From positions 3,968,001-4,032,000 of the forward strand of contig NC_010170.1 in assembly GCF_000067205.1 (NCBI RefSeq): DNA of 64,000 bases. Reading direction: 5' to 3'. A program made the translations under genes and the position numbers. Below are positions 43,007-50,704 of the stretch, piece by piece. The stretch comes from Bordetella petrii (lineage in GTDB: Bacteria; Pseudomonadota; Gammaproteobacteria; Burkholderiales; Burkholderiaceae_B). Below the pieces are notes generated by a model that was not told the origin of the DNA, searched no databases, and saw nothing but the letters and a program-made list of their open reading frames with translations. The first letter of the stretch is position 1; each line of letters starts with the position of its first letter.

Positions 43007-43926
43007 TGTTGCTGCCCCTGGCCCGAAATGCGACGGCAGTGGTTCAACGCCGCCTGGATCAGGTTGTCGCTGGCCTCGGGCGTGCGGAACGCCGAGTGCG
43101 CCGACAACGTAACGTTGTCCAGCCGCGTCAGCGGGTGGCCGGCGGGCATGGGTTCGGTCACGAACACGTCCAGGGCGGCATGGCCCAGCTTGCCCGACTC
43201 CAGCGCCTGGATCATGGCGTCTTCATCGACCAGCGCGCCGCGCGCGGTATTGACCAGGATGGCGCCGTCGCGCATGCGCGCGATGCGCTCGCGCGAGATG
43301 ATGCCGCGCGTCTCGTCGGTAAGCAGCAGGTGCATCGATACCACGTCGCTGGCCGCCAGCAGTTCATCGAGTTCGACGAAACGCACACCCGGATGCGTCT
43401 TGGGGCTGCGGTTCCAGGCGATGACCTGCATGCCCGCGCCGGCCGCCAGCCGCGCCATTTCGGCCGCGATGCCGCCAAAGCCCACCAGACCCAGCGTCTT
43501 GCCAGTCAGCTGCACCGCGTCGGAACGCAGCCAGTTGCCGACGCGCATGGCGCGGTCCATGCGGGCGAACCCCTTGGCCGCCGCCCACATCAGCGCGAAT
43601 GCGCATTCGGCCACCGCCGTATCGCCGTAGCCCTTGATGATGTGCACCTCGATGCCGGCCTCGGCCAGCTCTTCGGGGTTCATATAAGAACGCGCGCCGG
43701 TGCCCAGGAACACCACGTGCTTCAAGCCGGCGCACTGGCGCGCGATGTCGGTGGGCAGGTGGGTATGGTCGATGATGGCGATTTCGGCATTGCCCAGCAC
43801 TGCCGGCAGCTGCTCGGATGTGATGTCGGGCTGGCGGTTGATGACCAGTTGCGGGTCGTCGGCGCGGTGCAGGCGCTCGGCCACGGCCGACAAAGTGGGG
43901 TTGGCATCGACAAAAACAGCTTTCAT
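43003..43926 (-). CDS. D-2-hydroxyacid dehydrogenase family protein
   Basis: 307 residues from MKAVFVDANPTLSAVAERLH. The NAD-binding motif GLVGFGGIAAEMARLAAG is near residue 147, the Arg is in NTARGALVDEDAM, and the catalytic His is in NVTLSAHSAFRTPE. It interconverts 2-oxo and 2-hydroxy acids with NAD(H). It is the first metabolic gene after the GntR regulator on the same strand (37 bp). It probably handles the keto acid from the aminotransferase. Confidence 0.92.
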   Translation of the reverse strand: MKAVFVDANPTLSAVAERLHRADDPQLVINRQPDITSEQLPAVLGNAEIAIIDHTHLPTDIARQCAGLKHVVFLGTGARSYMNPEELAEAGIEVHIIKGYGDTAVAECAFALMWAAAKGFARMDRAMRVGNWLRSDAVQLTGKTLGLVGFGGIAAEMARLAAGAGMQVIAWNRSPKTHPGVRFVELDELLAASDVVSMHLLLTDETRGIISRERIARMRDGAILVNTARGALVDEDAMIQALESGKLGHAALDVFVTEPMPAGHPLTRLDNVTLSAHSAFRTPEASDNLIQAALNHCRRISGQGQQQ

Positions 43927-43963
43927 GACGGGGAATCCTGTGTGAGGGTTCGACGGAAAAGGT

Positions 43964-44713
43964 TCAGGGCGCGGCAGCGGCGGACGCGTTGCTGGCCTCG
44001 ATGAAACGCGATTCGGCATAGTCGGCCAGCGCGTTGCCCATGTAGATCTCGGCAAAGCCGGCGCGCGCCAGTTCTACGACCTGGTCCAGGTGCTTGTCGA
44101 TGTGCTGACTCATCAGCGCCTGCACCGCCGCCACGTCGCGCGCCCGCAGGGCGCGCACGATGTCGGGGTGGTCGTTGCGGGTCTGGCCGCGGCGGGCTTT
44201 CAGGTCGATCCAGCGCGGAAAGCGGATGCGCTCGTTCAGCGATCGCACCGAGCGCAGGAATTCCGGGTTGCCCGCCAGGCTTGCCAGGTGTTCGTGAAAG
44301 GCCTCGTCGCGCGACAGCAGGCGCAGTGCCTGCGCATCGGTCTCGACTTCGTCGCGGCTGCCCTCGACAGAACGGGCCAGCTCGGCCAGCGCCTGGTCAG
44401 AAGCCCGCGCGCAGACCAGCCGCACCACGCCGAGTTCTACCGTGGCGCGGTATTCGTACAACGCCATCAGTTGCTGGGCGTCCAGCGCCCGCACCGTATA
44501 GCCGCGATGAGGCGTGGCCATCAGAAAGCCTTCGGCGGCGATGCGATTGAGCGCCTCGCGCACCGGCGTGCGGCTGACGCCCAGCTGGCGCGCCAGCTCG
44601 AGTTCGTTCACCCGTTCGCCCGGCCGCAGGCGGAAGGTGGTGGCCATGGCCTTGATGCGATCGTAGACATGACTGGGTGCAACGGCGGGGGTATGGGGCA
44701 GCACGGCGTTCAT
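43964..44713 (-). CDS. GntR-family regulator, FCD type
   Basis: 249 residues. The winged helix (residues 15-80) has RPGERVNELELARQLGVSRT and PVREALNRIAAEGF; the FCD domain has EYRATVELGVVRLVCARA and metal-ligand positions (DEAFHEHLASLAGNP, SQHIDKHLDQV). It probably represses both the dehydrogenase unit on its own strand and the divergent ThDP-enzyme gene until a hydroxy or keto acid binds. Palindromes at 44754-44803 are likely sites. Confidence 0.93.
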   Translation of the reverse strand: MNAVLPHTPAVAPSHVYDRIKAMATTFRLRPGERVNELELARQLGVSRTPVREALNRIAAEGFLMATPHRGYTVRALDAQQLMALYEYRATVELGVVRLVCARASDQALAELARSVEGSRDEVETDAQALRLLSRDEAFHEHLASLAGNPEFLRSVRSLNERIRFPRWIDLKARRGQTRNDHPDIVRALRARDVAAVQALMSQHIDKHLDQVVELARAGFAEIYMGNALADYAESRFIEASNASAAAAP

Positions 44714-44753
44714 GAATGGGTCTGGCGAATATGGCGCGGCGGTGGGCCTGACT

Positions 44754-44803
44754 CATTTGTACACCAAATTGTCCACAAATGGTGAATATTGTTTTGTATA
44801 CAA
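44754..44803. promoter_or_regulatory. Two palindromes in the divergent GntR / ThDP-enzyme spacer
   Basis: CATTTGT (44754-44760) and ACAAATG (44775-44781) form an inverted pair, and TTGTATACAA (44794-44803) is a perfect 10-bp palindrome. FCD-GntR operators often contain such TTGT-ACAA cores. Confidence 0.6.
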
Positions 44804-44894
44804 TCGAGTGTTATGCTGCCGCCCATCCCCTTCCCCATGGCCGGCCGCGGCTGCGCCGGTTTCCGTACGCACTTCTGAAAGCGAGACCTTGCAC

Positions 44895-46559
44895 ATGACT
44901 CACGGCCTACCCGTCCGCACCGGCGGGCAAATCCTGATCGATCAATTGCGACGCCAGGGCGTCGAACGGGTCACCTGCGTGCCCGGCGAAAGCTACCTGG
45001 CTGCGCTCGACGCGCTGTACGACAGTGGCGTCGACGTGGTCATCTGCCGCAACGAAGGCGGCGCGGCCATGATGGCCGAGGCCTACGGCAAGCTGACCGG
45101 CAGGCCCGGCGTGTGCTTTGTCACGCGCGGCCCCGGCGCCACCAACGCCAGCCATGGCGTGCACATCGCCATGCAAGACTCCACGCCCATGCTGCTCTTC
45201 ATCGGCCAGGTAGACCGGTCGATGCGCGAGCGCGAGGCCTTCCAGGAAATCGACTACCGCGCCATGTTCGGATCCATGGCCAAGTGGGTGGTCGAGATCG
45301 ACCGCGCCGAGCGCATTCCCGAACTGGTGGCCCGCGCGTACCGGGTAGCCATGCAGGGTCGTCCGGGTCCGGTGGTGATCGCGCTGCCCGAAGACATGCT
45401 GGTCGACACCTGCGCGGTGGCGGACGCTCCTCGCGTCGAGCCGGCCCAGGCCTGGCCCGCGCCGGCCGACCTGCAGACGCTGGAAAGCCTGCTGGCGCAG
45501 GCCCGCCAGCCCATTGCCATACTGGGCGGCTCGGGCTGGGACGACGCGGCCTGCCAGCAGTTCGCCGATTTCGCGCAGCGCGCCGGCCTGCCGGTAGCCA
45601 CGTCGTTCCGGCGCGCCTCGCTGTTTCCGGCCGACCATCCCTGCTACGCGGGCGACCTGGGCATCGGCCCCGACGCCCGCCTGAAGGCGCGCGTGGCCGA
45701 GGCAGACCTGGTGTTGCTGGTGGGCGGCAGGCTGTCGGAAATGCCGTCTTCGTCATACACCTTGCTCGACATCCCGGTGCCCCGCCAGAAACTGGTGCAC
45801 GTGCACCCCGGCGCCGAAGAACTGGGCCGCGTGTACCAGCCCGCGCTGGCCATCCATGCCGGCCCGCGCGCCTTCAGCGCGGCGCTGGCGCAACTGGCCG
45901 CGCCCGCGCAACCAGCCTGGCAAGGCAGCGCCGAACAGGCGCACGCCGACTACCTGGACTGGACCGACACCCCGCGCACCCTGCCGGGCGATTTCCAGTA
46001 CGGCCAGGTGCTGGCCTGGCTGCGCGAGCGCCTGCCGCGCGACGCCATGGTGTGCAACGGCGCCGGCAACTACGCGGGCTGGCTGCATCGCCACCACCGC
46101 TTCTACACCTACGGCACCCAGCTCGCACCCACCAGCGGCTCGATGGGCTACGGCGTGCCGGCCGCCGTGCTGGCCAAGCTGCAATTCCCGCAGCGCCCGG
46201 TGCTGGCGTTCGCCGGCGATGGCTGCTTCCTGATGAACGGGCAGGAGTTCGCCACGGCGGTGCAATACCAGGCCGCCATCATCGTCATCGTGCTGGACAA
46301 CAGCCAGTACGGCACCATTCGCATGCACCAAGAGCGCGACTACCCTGGCCGCGTAGTGGGCACGCAACTGCGCAACCCCGATTTCGCCGCCATGGCGGTC
46401 GCATTCGGCGGACACGGCGAGCGGGTCGAGCGCACCGAAGACTTCGCGCCCGCCTTCGAACGGGCGCTGGCCTCGGGCAAGCCCGCCATTCTGCATTGCC
46501 GGCTGGACCCGCGCGCCCAGTCGCACGCGCGCGACTTCACGCCGCCGGCAGCAGCCTGA
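44895..46559 (+). CDS. Thiamine diphosphate enzyme, acetolactate synthase-like
   Basis: 554 residues from MTHGLPVRTGGQILIDQLRR. The N-terminal Pyr domain has the catalytic Glu54 in CRNEGGAAMMAEAYGK, the middle domain has GGSGWDDAACQQFADFA, and the PP domain has the ThDP motif GDG (441-443) to N448. It could be a decarboxylase or carboligase of a 2-keto acid. True acetolactate synthases need a small subunit, and none is present here. It is divergent from the GntR gene. It may decarboxylate the keto acid made by the aminotransferase. Confidence 0.9.
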   Translation: MTHGLPVRTGGQILIDQLRRQGVERVTCVPGESYLAALDALYDSGVDVVICRNEGGAAMMAEAYGKLTGRPGVCFVTRGPGATNASHGVHIAMQDSTPMLLFIGQVDRSMREREAFQEIDYRAMFGSMAKWVVEIDRAERIPELVARAYRVAMQGRPGPVVIALPEDMLVDTCAVADAPRVEPAQAWPAPADLQTLESLLAQARQPIAILGGSGWDDAACQQFADFAQRAGLPVATSFRRASLFPADHPCYAGDLGIGPDARLKARVAEADLVLLVGGRLSEMPSSSYTLLDIPVPRQKLVHVHPGAEELGRVYQPALAIHAGPRAFSAALAQLAAPAQPAWQGSAEQAHADYLDWTDTPRTLPGDFQYGQVLAWLRERLPRDAMVCNGAGNYAGWLHRHHRFYTYGTQLAPTSGSMGYGVPAAVLAKLQFPQRPVLAFAGDGCFLMNGQEFATAVQYQAAIIVIVLDNSQYGTIRMHQERDYPGRVVGTQLRNPDFAAMAVAFGGHGERVERTEDFAPAFERALASGKPAILHCRLDPRAQSHARDFTPPAAA

Positions 46560-46783
46560 ACCGCGCGGCAGCCGTCGGGCCGGCGCGGCCACCGCCGTGC
46601 AGGCCTGAACCGTGCCGCCAGACCTCCTGAGGCGGGATGCGCGCTTGCCGCGCATCGCGGCATCGTGCTCGAATGTACTAATATGCCTCGGCAAAACATC
46701 AATAAGCGCCGGCCGGCCTACCAGGCGGCATGGCGCGGCCGCGAGCCGCCGTACCCAAGGCGGCCCTTCTTTTCGGAGACCCC

Positions 46784-47476
46784 GTGAGCGCCGCATCAGA
46801 CAGCACCGTCGACCGTGTCTACAACCAGCTGCGATCCATGGCCATCGGCTATGAATTCAAGCCGGGCGAAAAACTGAATGAAGTCGCGCTGGCCAAGCGC
46901 ATGGAAGTCAGCCGCACGCCGCTGCGCGAAGCCCTCAACCGGCTCGGCATCGAAGGCCTGCTGCGCTTCCAGCCCGGCAAGGGCTTCTTCTGCCGCGATC
47001 TCGACGTGCACGAGATCTTTAATTTGTACGAGTTGCGCAAGACCGTTGAAATTGCCGGCGCACGGCTGTCCATGACGCGCGCCCGCGACGAAGACCTGCG
47101 CAAGCTGCTCGAGTTTCTCGACGCCACCGGCCCCGAGCCCGGCGACCGCAGCGTGGCCGAGCTGGTGGATCTGGACGAGAGTTTCCACGAAACCCTGCTG
47201 GCCCTGTCCGGCAACACCGAGATGCTGCGTGTGCTGCGCAACATCAACGCGCGCATCCGGTTCGTGCGTTGGATCGACATGCGCCTGGGCGACCGGCGCA
47301 ACTCCCAGCTCGAACACCGGCGCATCGTCGAGGCGCTGCTGGCTCGCGATGAAACCGCCTGCGTGGGGCTGCTGGAAAAGCATATCGAACGGCGCCTGGA
47401 CCAGGTCACCTCGGCCATTCGCGAGGGCTACGCGCAGATCTACATGGGCGCCCAGGCGCAGGCGGCAGCCGCTTAA
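46784..47476 (+). CDS. GntR-family regulator, FCD type (second)
   Basis: 230 residues from the GTG at 46784, chosen for GGAG 5 bases upstream; an ATG at 46730 would add 18 residues. Winged helix: KPGEKLNEVALAKRMEVSRT and PLREALNRLGIEGLL; FCD ligands in DLDESFHETLLALSG and EKHIERRLDQV. It is similar in layout to the GntR at 43964 (both end EIYMG/QIYMG-like), so the two may be paralogues. Target unknown. The stop overlaps the TetR gene stop on the other strand by 4 bp. Confidence 0.92.
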   Translation: MSAASDSTVDRVYNQLRSMAIGYEFKPGEKLNEVALAKRMEVSRTPLREALNRLGIEGLLRFQPGKGFFCRDLDVHEIFNLYELRKTVEIAGARLSMTRARDEDLRKLLEFLDATGPEPGDRSVAELVDLDESFHETLLALSGNTEMLRVLRNINARIRFVRWIDMRLGDRRNSQLEHRRIVEALLARDETACVGLLEKHIERRLDQVTSAIREGYAQIYMGAQAQAAAA

Positions 47477-48123
47477 CGCCCGCCAGCGCGGTCGGCGGCC
47501 GCCCGGCTGTGCGGTTCGCGTATGCCGTCCATCAGCAAGTCGACAACGAACGCCGCCAGGTCGCGGCTGTCGGCGGCGTTCTGCTCCAGCAGCGCATAGC
47601 GCTCGATAATTCCCATGAAAGCCTGCGAGAACCAGAACGGCGATACGTCGCGCCGCAGCAGGCCGGCCTGCTGCTCGCACTTGACGTTGGCGGCGATAAG
47701 ATCCACCAGTTCGCTCTTGAGCGCCCCGGCGCGCGCCGACTGCAGGAAGCCGATCTGGGTCAGGTTGCGGTTTTCCTGCAAGACAGCGATCAGGGCCTGT
47801 ACGCTGCCTCGTATCCGGTCATCCAGCCGGCTCGTCGGCGTGCCGTCGGGAATGCGCGCCTGCTCGACCACCATGCGCAGGCGCGTGGCGAACAACTCAA
47901 CCAGCTCGTCGTAAATGGCTTTTTTGCTACTGAAGTATTGGTAGAACGCCGGGTGTGTCACGGCCGCCTTGGCGGCTACCTCGGAAACGCGGGTGCGCTC
48001 GTAGCCATGCCGGGCAAATTCTGCGCTGGCGACTTCAAGCAGCCGTTGCCGGGTGCGGGCGCCTTTGCGCAGAGGACGTCGATGAACTATCGCAGGCTCG
48101 GAGGACACTTGACTGTCGGGCAT
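47473..48123 (-). CDS. TetR-family regulator
   Basis: 216 residues from MPDSQVSSEPAIVHRRP; an ATG at 48153 is in frame but poorly placed. The HTH lies in residues 25-70 (LLEVASAEFARHGYERTRVS, KAAVTHPAFYQYFSSKKAIY). The C-terminal ligand domain is variable, so the effector is unknown. It is divergent from the DUF4148 region and convergent with a GntR gene. Confidence 0.9.
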   Translation of the reverse strand: MPDSQVSSEPAIVHRRPLRKGARTRQRLLEVASAEFARHGYERTRVSEVAAKAAVTHPAFYQYFSSKKAIYDELVELFATRLRMVVEQARIPDGTPTSRLDDRIRGSVQALIAVLQENRNLTQIGFLQSARAGALKSELVDLIAANVKCEQQAGLLRRDVSPFWFSQAFMGIIERYALLEQNAADSRDLAAFVVDLLMDGIREPHSRAAADRAGGR

Positions 48124-48235
48124 GAAAAGCAAAAGTACTAATGAATGGTACACGCTGAAAATACGACTTTTGCGGTGCCTGCGGTGTTCCCAATGGTTAT
48201 CTGGCCCCTGAGATACAAATTAATACAAAAAGAAC

Positions 48236-48265
48236 TTGACTCATCTATCTAGTAGTAGATAAGAT
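48236..48265 (+). promoter_or_regulatory. Promoter with embedded palindrome upstream of DUF4148 genes
   Basis: TTGACT (48236-48241) and TAAGAT (48260-48265) are spaced by 18 bp. Between them lies TATCT...AGATA (48246-48261) with an AGTAGT centre. This resembles the CTACTAGTAG palindrome before the TetR gene at 53.8 kb. Confidence 0.6.
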
Positions 48266-48307
48266 ACGTCCCATGGTTGAGGAACACGCAGTCAGCCCCC
48301 AGCCACC

Positions 48308-48326
48308 CGCGCTACGGCGCGTTTTT
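48308..48326 (+). terminator. Small intrinsic terminator or attenuator
   Basis: CGCGC/GCGCG stem with TACG loop, then TTTTT. It lies about 45 bp after the promoter at 48236-48265 and ahead of the first DUF4148 gene, so transcription may end here under some conditions. Confidence 0.6.
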
Positions 48327-48340
48327 ATGAACCCTGTTAT

Positions 48341-48358
48341 CTACCTATACATAGATAG
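48341..48358. promoter_or_regulatory. TetR-type palindrome before the first DUF4148 gene
   Basis: CTACCTAT-AC-ATAGATAG, an 8-bp inverted pair with one mismatch, 38 bp upstream of the gene. Nearly the same as 48772-48789. Confidence 0.65.
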
Positions 48359-48396
48359 TTAATTCCGACCTTCCCTTACCCGATCAGGAACCCATC

Positions 48397-48714
48397 ATGA
48401 AAACCCTCGCTTCCCTGCTGCTGATTTCCACCTCCTTCGCCGCCAACGCCGCCTATGCCCAGGAACCCTCGGGCGAACTCGACTACCCGCCCGCGGTCAC
48501 CCAGACCAGCTCGTTGACCCGCGCCCAAGTCGTGGCCGAACTGCAAGCCGCCAAGGCCGCCGGCCAAGTCACCTTCGGTGAACTGGAACAGCCCGCCGCC
48601 CCCGTGGCCAGCTCCACCCTCACCCGCGCCCAAGTCCGCGCCGAAGCCGCCGCCGCCCGCCAAAACGGCGCCTACGCCTTCGGTGGCCAGGGCTACCCCA
48701 ACACCGGCGCCTGA
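48397..48714 (+). CDS. DUF4148 small secreted protein 1
   Basis: 105 residues with a signal peptide (MKTLASLLLISTSFAANAAY then AQ). Mature protein: EPSGELDYPP then two repeats of the DUF4148 type, LTRAQVVAELQAAKAAGQVT and LTRAQVRAEAAAARQNGAYA. DUF4148 proteins are small periplasmic proteins common in Burkholderiales; their function is unknown. Very similar to the next gene (same EPSGELDYPP and VTFGELEQP segments), indicating tandem duplication. It is preceded by an operator-like palindrome. Confidence 0.85.
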   Translation: MKTLASLLLISTSFAANAAYAQEPSGELDYPPAVTQTSSLTRAQVVAELQAAKAAGQVTFGELEQPAAPVASSTLTRAQVRAEAAAARQNGAYAFGGQGYPNTGA

Positions 48715-48771
48715 GCCGTTGCCTGAACCGCTGCCTGAGTCGTTGAACCGCTTTTTATTTTATTCGTTCAC

Positions 48772-48789
48772 CTATCTATAAATAGATAG
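48772..48789. promoter_or_regulatory. Perfect TetR-type palindrome before the second DUF4148 gene
   Basis: CTATCTAT-AA-ATAGATAG, perfect 8-bp arms, 33 bp upstream of the start. Same sequence as 48341-48358 apart from the centre and one arm base. Confidence 0.75.
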
Positions 48790-48822
48790 TTAGACCTCAC
48801 CCCCTATCCCTGGAGCATGACC

Positions 48823-49161
48823 ATGAAGACCCTCGTTTCCGCCCTGATGCTGTCGATGACCGTGATCGGCTCGGCCGCCTACGCCGCCGAACCCTCCGGT
48901 GAACTGGACTACCCGCCCGTGCAACACACCGCCAGCACCGTCACCCGCGCCCAAGTGCAAGCCGAACTGCAAGCGGCCAAGGCCGCCGGCCAGGTCACCT
49001 TCGGCGAACTGGAGCAGCCCGCCGCCTACGCCGCAGGCTCGGCCCCGACCCGCGCCGAAGTGCGCGCCCAGGCCCAGGCCGCCCGCGACAACGGCGCCGA
49101 CGCCTTCGGCGAGCTCGACTACCAAGCCAGCTACAACCCCCTGAACGCCTCGCACGGCTAA
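48823..49161 (+). CDS. DUF4148 small secreted protein 2
   Basis: 112 residues from ATG 48823 (GGAG 7 bases upstream). Signal peptide MKTLVSALMLSMTVIGSAAY then AAEPSGELDYPP. Two DUF4148 repeats: VTRAQVQAELQAAKAAGQVT and PTRAEVRAQAQAARDNGADA. Paralogue of the gene at 48397. Function unknown. The TetR gene downstream on the same strand may control both. Confidence 0.85.
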   Translation: MKTLVSALMLSMTVIGSAAYAAEPSGELDYPPVQHTASTVTRAQVQAELQAAKAAGQVTFGELEQPAAYAAGSAPTRAEVRAQAQAARDNGADAFGELDYQASYNPLNASHG

Positions 49162-49284
49162 GGACGGCGCATGGCCCGCCCCGCGGCGCCGCCCTGCCCC
49201 CCCGGCACGGCGGCCCGCCTTGTTTCCCTCTTTTGCCTGACAGGAGCCCTTCAGCCCCTTTGACCACCCGGTAGCGTCCCCGCC

Positions 49285-49857
49285 ATGAACACTGAAACCA
49301 CCCGCACGCAGATCATGCAACACGCCCAGCGCCTGATCCAGGAGCGCGGCTGCAATGGCTTCAGCTACCGCGACCTGGCCGCGCTGATCGGCATCAAGAC
49401 CTCCAGCATCCACTACTACTTCCCGCAGAAAGAAGACCTGCTGCTGGCCGTCGTGCAGCACTACCACGCCCGCTGGCAGGCCACCATCGCGACCATCGAC
49501 CCGGGGCTGCGCGCCGACGCCAAGCTGCGCGCCTATGTCCAGGTCCACCAGCAAGCCTTCTGTGGCACCGCCCGCATCTGCCTGGCCGCCACCCTGGCCG
49601 CCGAGCTGGCCTCATTGCCCCAGCCCGTGCGCCAGGCCGTGCAGGACTTCTACCGCGCCAACGAAGACTGGCTGGCCCGCGTGCTCGAACAGGGCGCCCG
49701 CGAAGGCAGCCTGCGCGTGCCCGGCGACCTGCGCAGCGCCGCGCAGGCCACCTTCGCCGCCCTGCAGGGCAGCCTGGTCAGCGCCCGCCTGTTCAACAAC
49801 AGCGAACGCGTGCAAGACCTGTTGCCCGCCACCCTCAGCCTTCACGAATCAGCGTGA
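49285..49857 (+). CDS. TetR-family regulator, probable controller of the DUF4148 pair
   Basis: 190 residues. The HTH is at residues 9-55: MQHAQRLIQERGCNGFSYRD, then LIGIKTSSIHYYFPQKEDLL. The recognition helix is almost the same as in the TetR at 53261 (SYRDLAERVGVKTASIHYYF). Because that gene has a CTACTAGTAG palindrome at its start and this one lies downstream of CTA(T/C)CTAT palindromes, both may bind related sites. The effector domain has an unusual Cys pair region (FCGTARICLAATLA), which could sense thiol stress; this is a guess. The 3' end overlaps the convergent GntR gene by 23 bp. Confidence 0.88.
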   Translation: MNTETTRTQIMQHAQRLIQERGCNGFSYRDLAALIGIKTSSIHYYFPQKEDLLLAVVQHYHARWQATIATIDPGLRADAKLRAYVQVHQQAFCGTARICLAATLAAELASLPQPVRQAVQDFYRANEDWLARVLEQGAREGSLRVPGDLRSAAQATFAALQGSLVSARLFNNSERVQDLLPATLSLHESA

Positions 49858-50557
49858 AAGAAAACTGGTAGCGGCCGGCCGGGTGGTAAGAGGTAGACAC
49901 TTCGACCACCTTGCCGGCCTGGTCCCGGTACTGGCGCAAGATGAACAGACCCGGCGACTCGGGCTCCACATCCAGCTCGCGCGCGACGGTGGCCGGAATC
50001 GCCCGCGCGTCGATGGTCTGCTCGACCGACGCGATGCGCCGTCCGTAGTGGGCTTCGATCAGTTCCGACACCAGGCGGTCGGGATATTGCTGCGCCAGTT
50101 TGCGTATGCCGCGATAGTGCGCGTCCACATACAGATCGGTCCAGACGATGGGCGGCTTGCCGGCCTCGCCGCGCTTGGAACTGATGCGCAGCCAGCGCGT
50201 GCCGGCGCCCACCCGCAACTGCGCGGCCAGGTCGATGTCGGCGACGATTTCCTGCATTTTCTGGATGTGGCGCGGCGTGCGGGCAGCCAGTTGCACCAGG
50301 TCTTCAAGCGAGGCCAGCGATTGGCTGAACCCCGACTTGGGGCTGACCGCCTCTACCGTGGTGCCACTGCCGCGCCGGCGCGCGATCAGGCCCAGATCCT
50401 GCAACTGCCGCAGGGCGGCCCGCACAGTGTGCCTGCTGGCGCCGAACTCTTCGGCCAGCGCATTCTCGGGCGGGATGAGGCTGCCCAGCGGATACTCGTG
50501 ATTCGCGATGCGGCGCGCGAGTTCTTCGGATATCCGGGTATAGAGCGAAATCGACAT
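49835..50557 (-). CDS. GntR-family regulator, HutC/UTRA type
   Basis: 240 residues from MSISLYTRISEELARRIANH; an upstream ATG at 50581 is in frame. The winged helix (PPENALAEEFGASRHTVRAA, LRQLQDLGLIARRRGSGTTV) is followed by a UTRA effector domain (DLYVDAHYRGIRKLAQQYPD, VVEVSTSYHPAGRYQFSFTL). UTRA domains bind small acids, sugars or amino acids. It is divergent from the Bug-fumarase unit and probably controls it through the inverted repeat at 50656-50685. Confidence 0.92.
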   Translation of the reverse strand: MSISLYTRISEELARRIANHEYPLGSLIPPENALAEEFGASRHTVRAALRQLQDLGLIARRRGSGTTVEAVSPKSGFSQSLASLEDLVQLAARTPRHIQKMQEIVADIDLAAQLRVGAGTRWLRISSKRGEAGKPPIVWTDLYVDAHYRGIRKLAQQYPDRLVSELIEAHYGRRIASVEQTIDARAIPATVARELDVEPESPGLFILRQYRDQAGKVVEVSTSYHPAGRYQFSFTLIREG

Positions 50558-50655
50558 GAGGCGGCAAGATCGGGAGGACACGTCATTCTATCTGCTGCCG
50601 GCCAGCCCGCACGCCCGGCATGGGCATATTGACGCCAGCCGCACCGCCTTTTAAT

Positions 50656-50685
50656 ATGTACGTACTTTTTATATAGATCGTACAT
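50656..50685. promoter_or_regulatory. Inverted repeat between UTRA-GntR and Bug genes
   Basis: ATGTACG (50656-50662) and CGTACAT (50679-50685) with a 16-base AT-rich spacer. It ends 19 bp before the GTG start of the Bug gene, where a repressor would block transcription. Confidence 0.6.
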
Positions 50686-50704
50686 TTATAATCCGGAGAC
50701 AACA

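Noticed and set aside
48817..48822. ATG at 48817 as start of the second DUF4148 gene
   Set aside because: The ribosome site GGAG is only 1 base away; the ATG at 48823 is spaced correctly and aligns with the paralogue.
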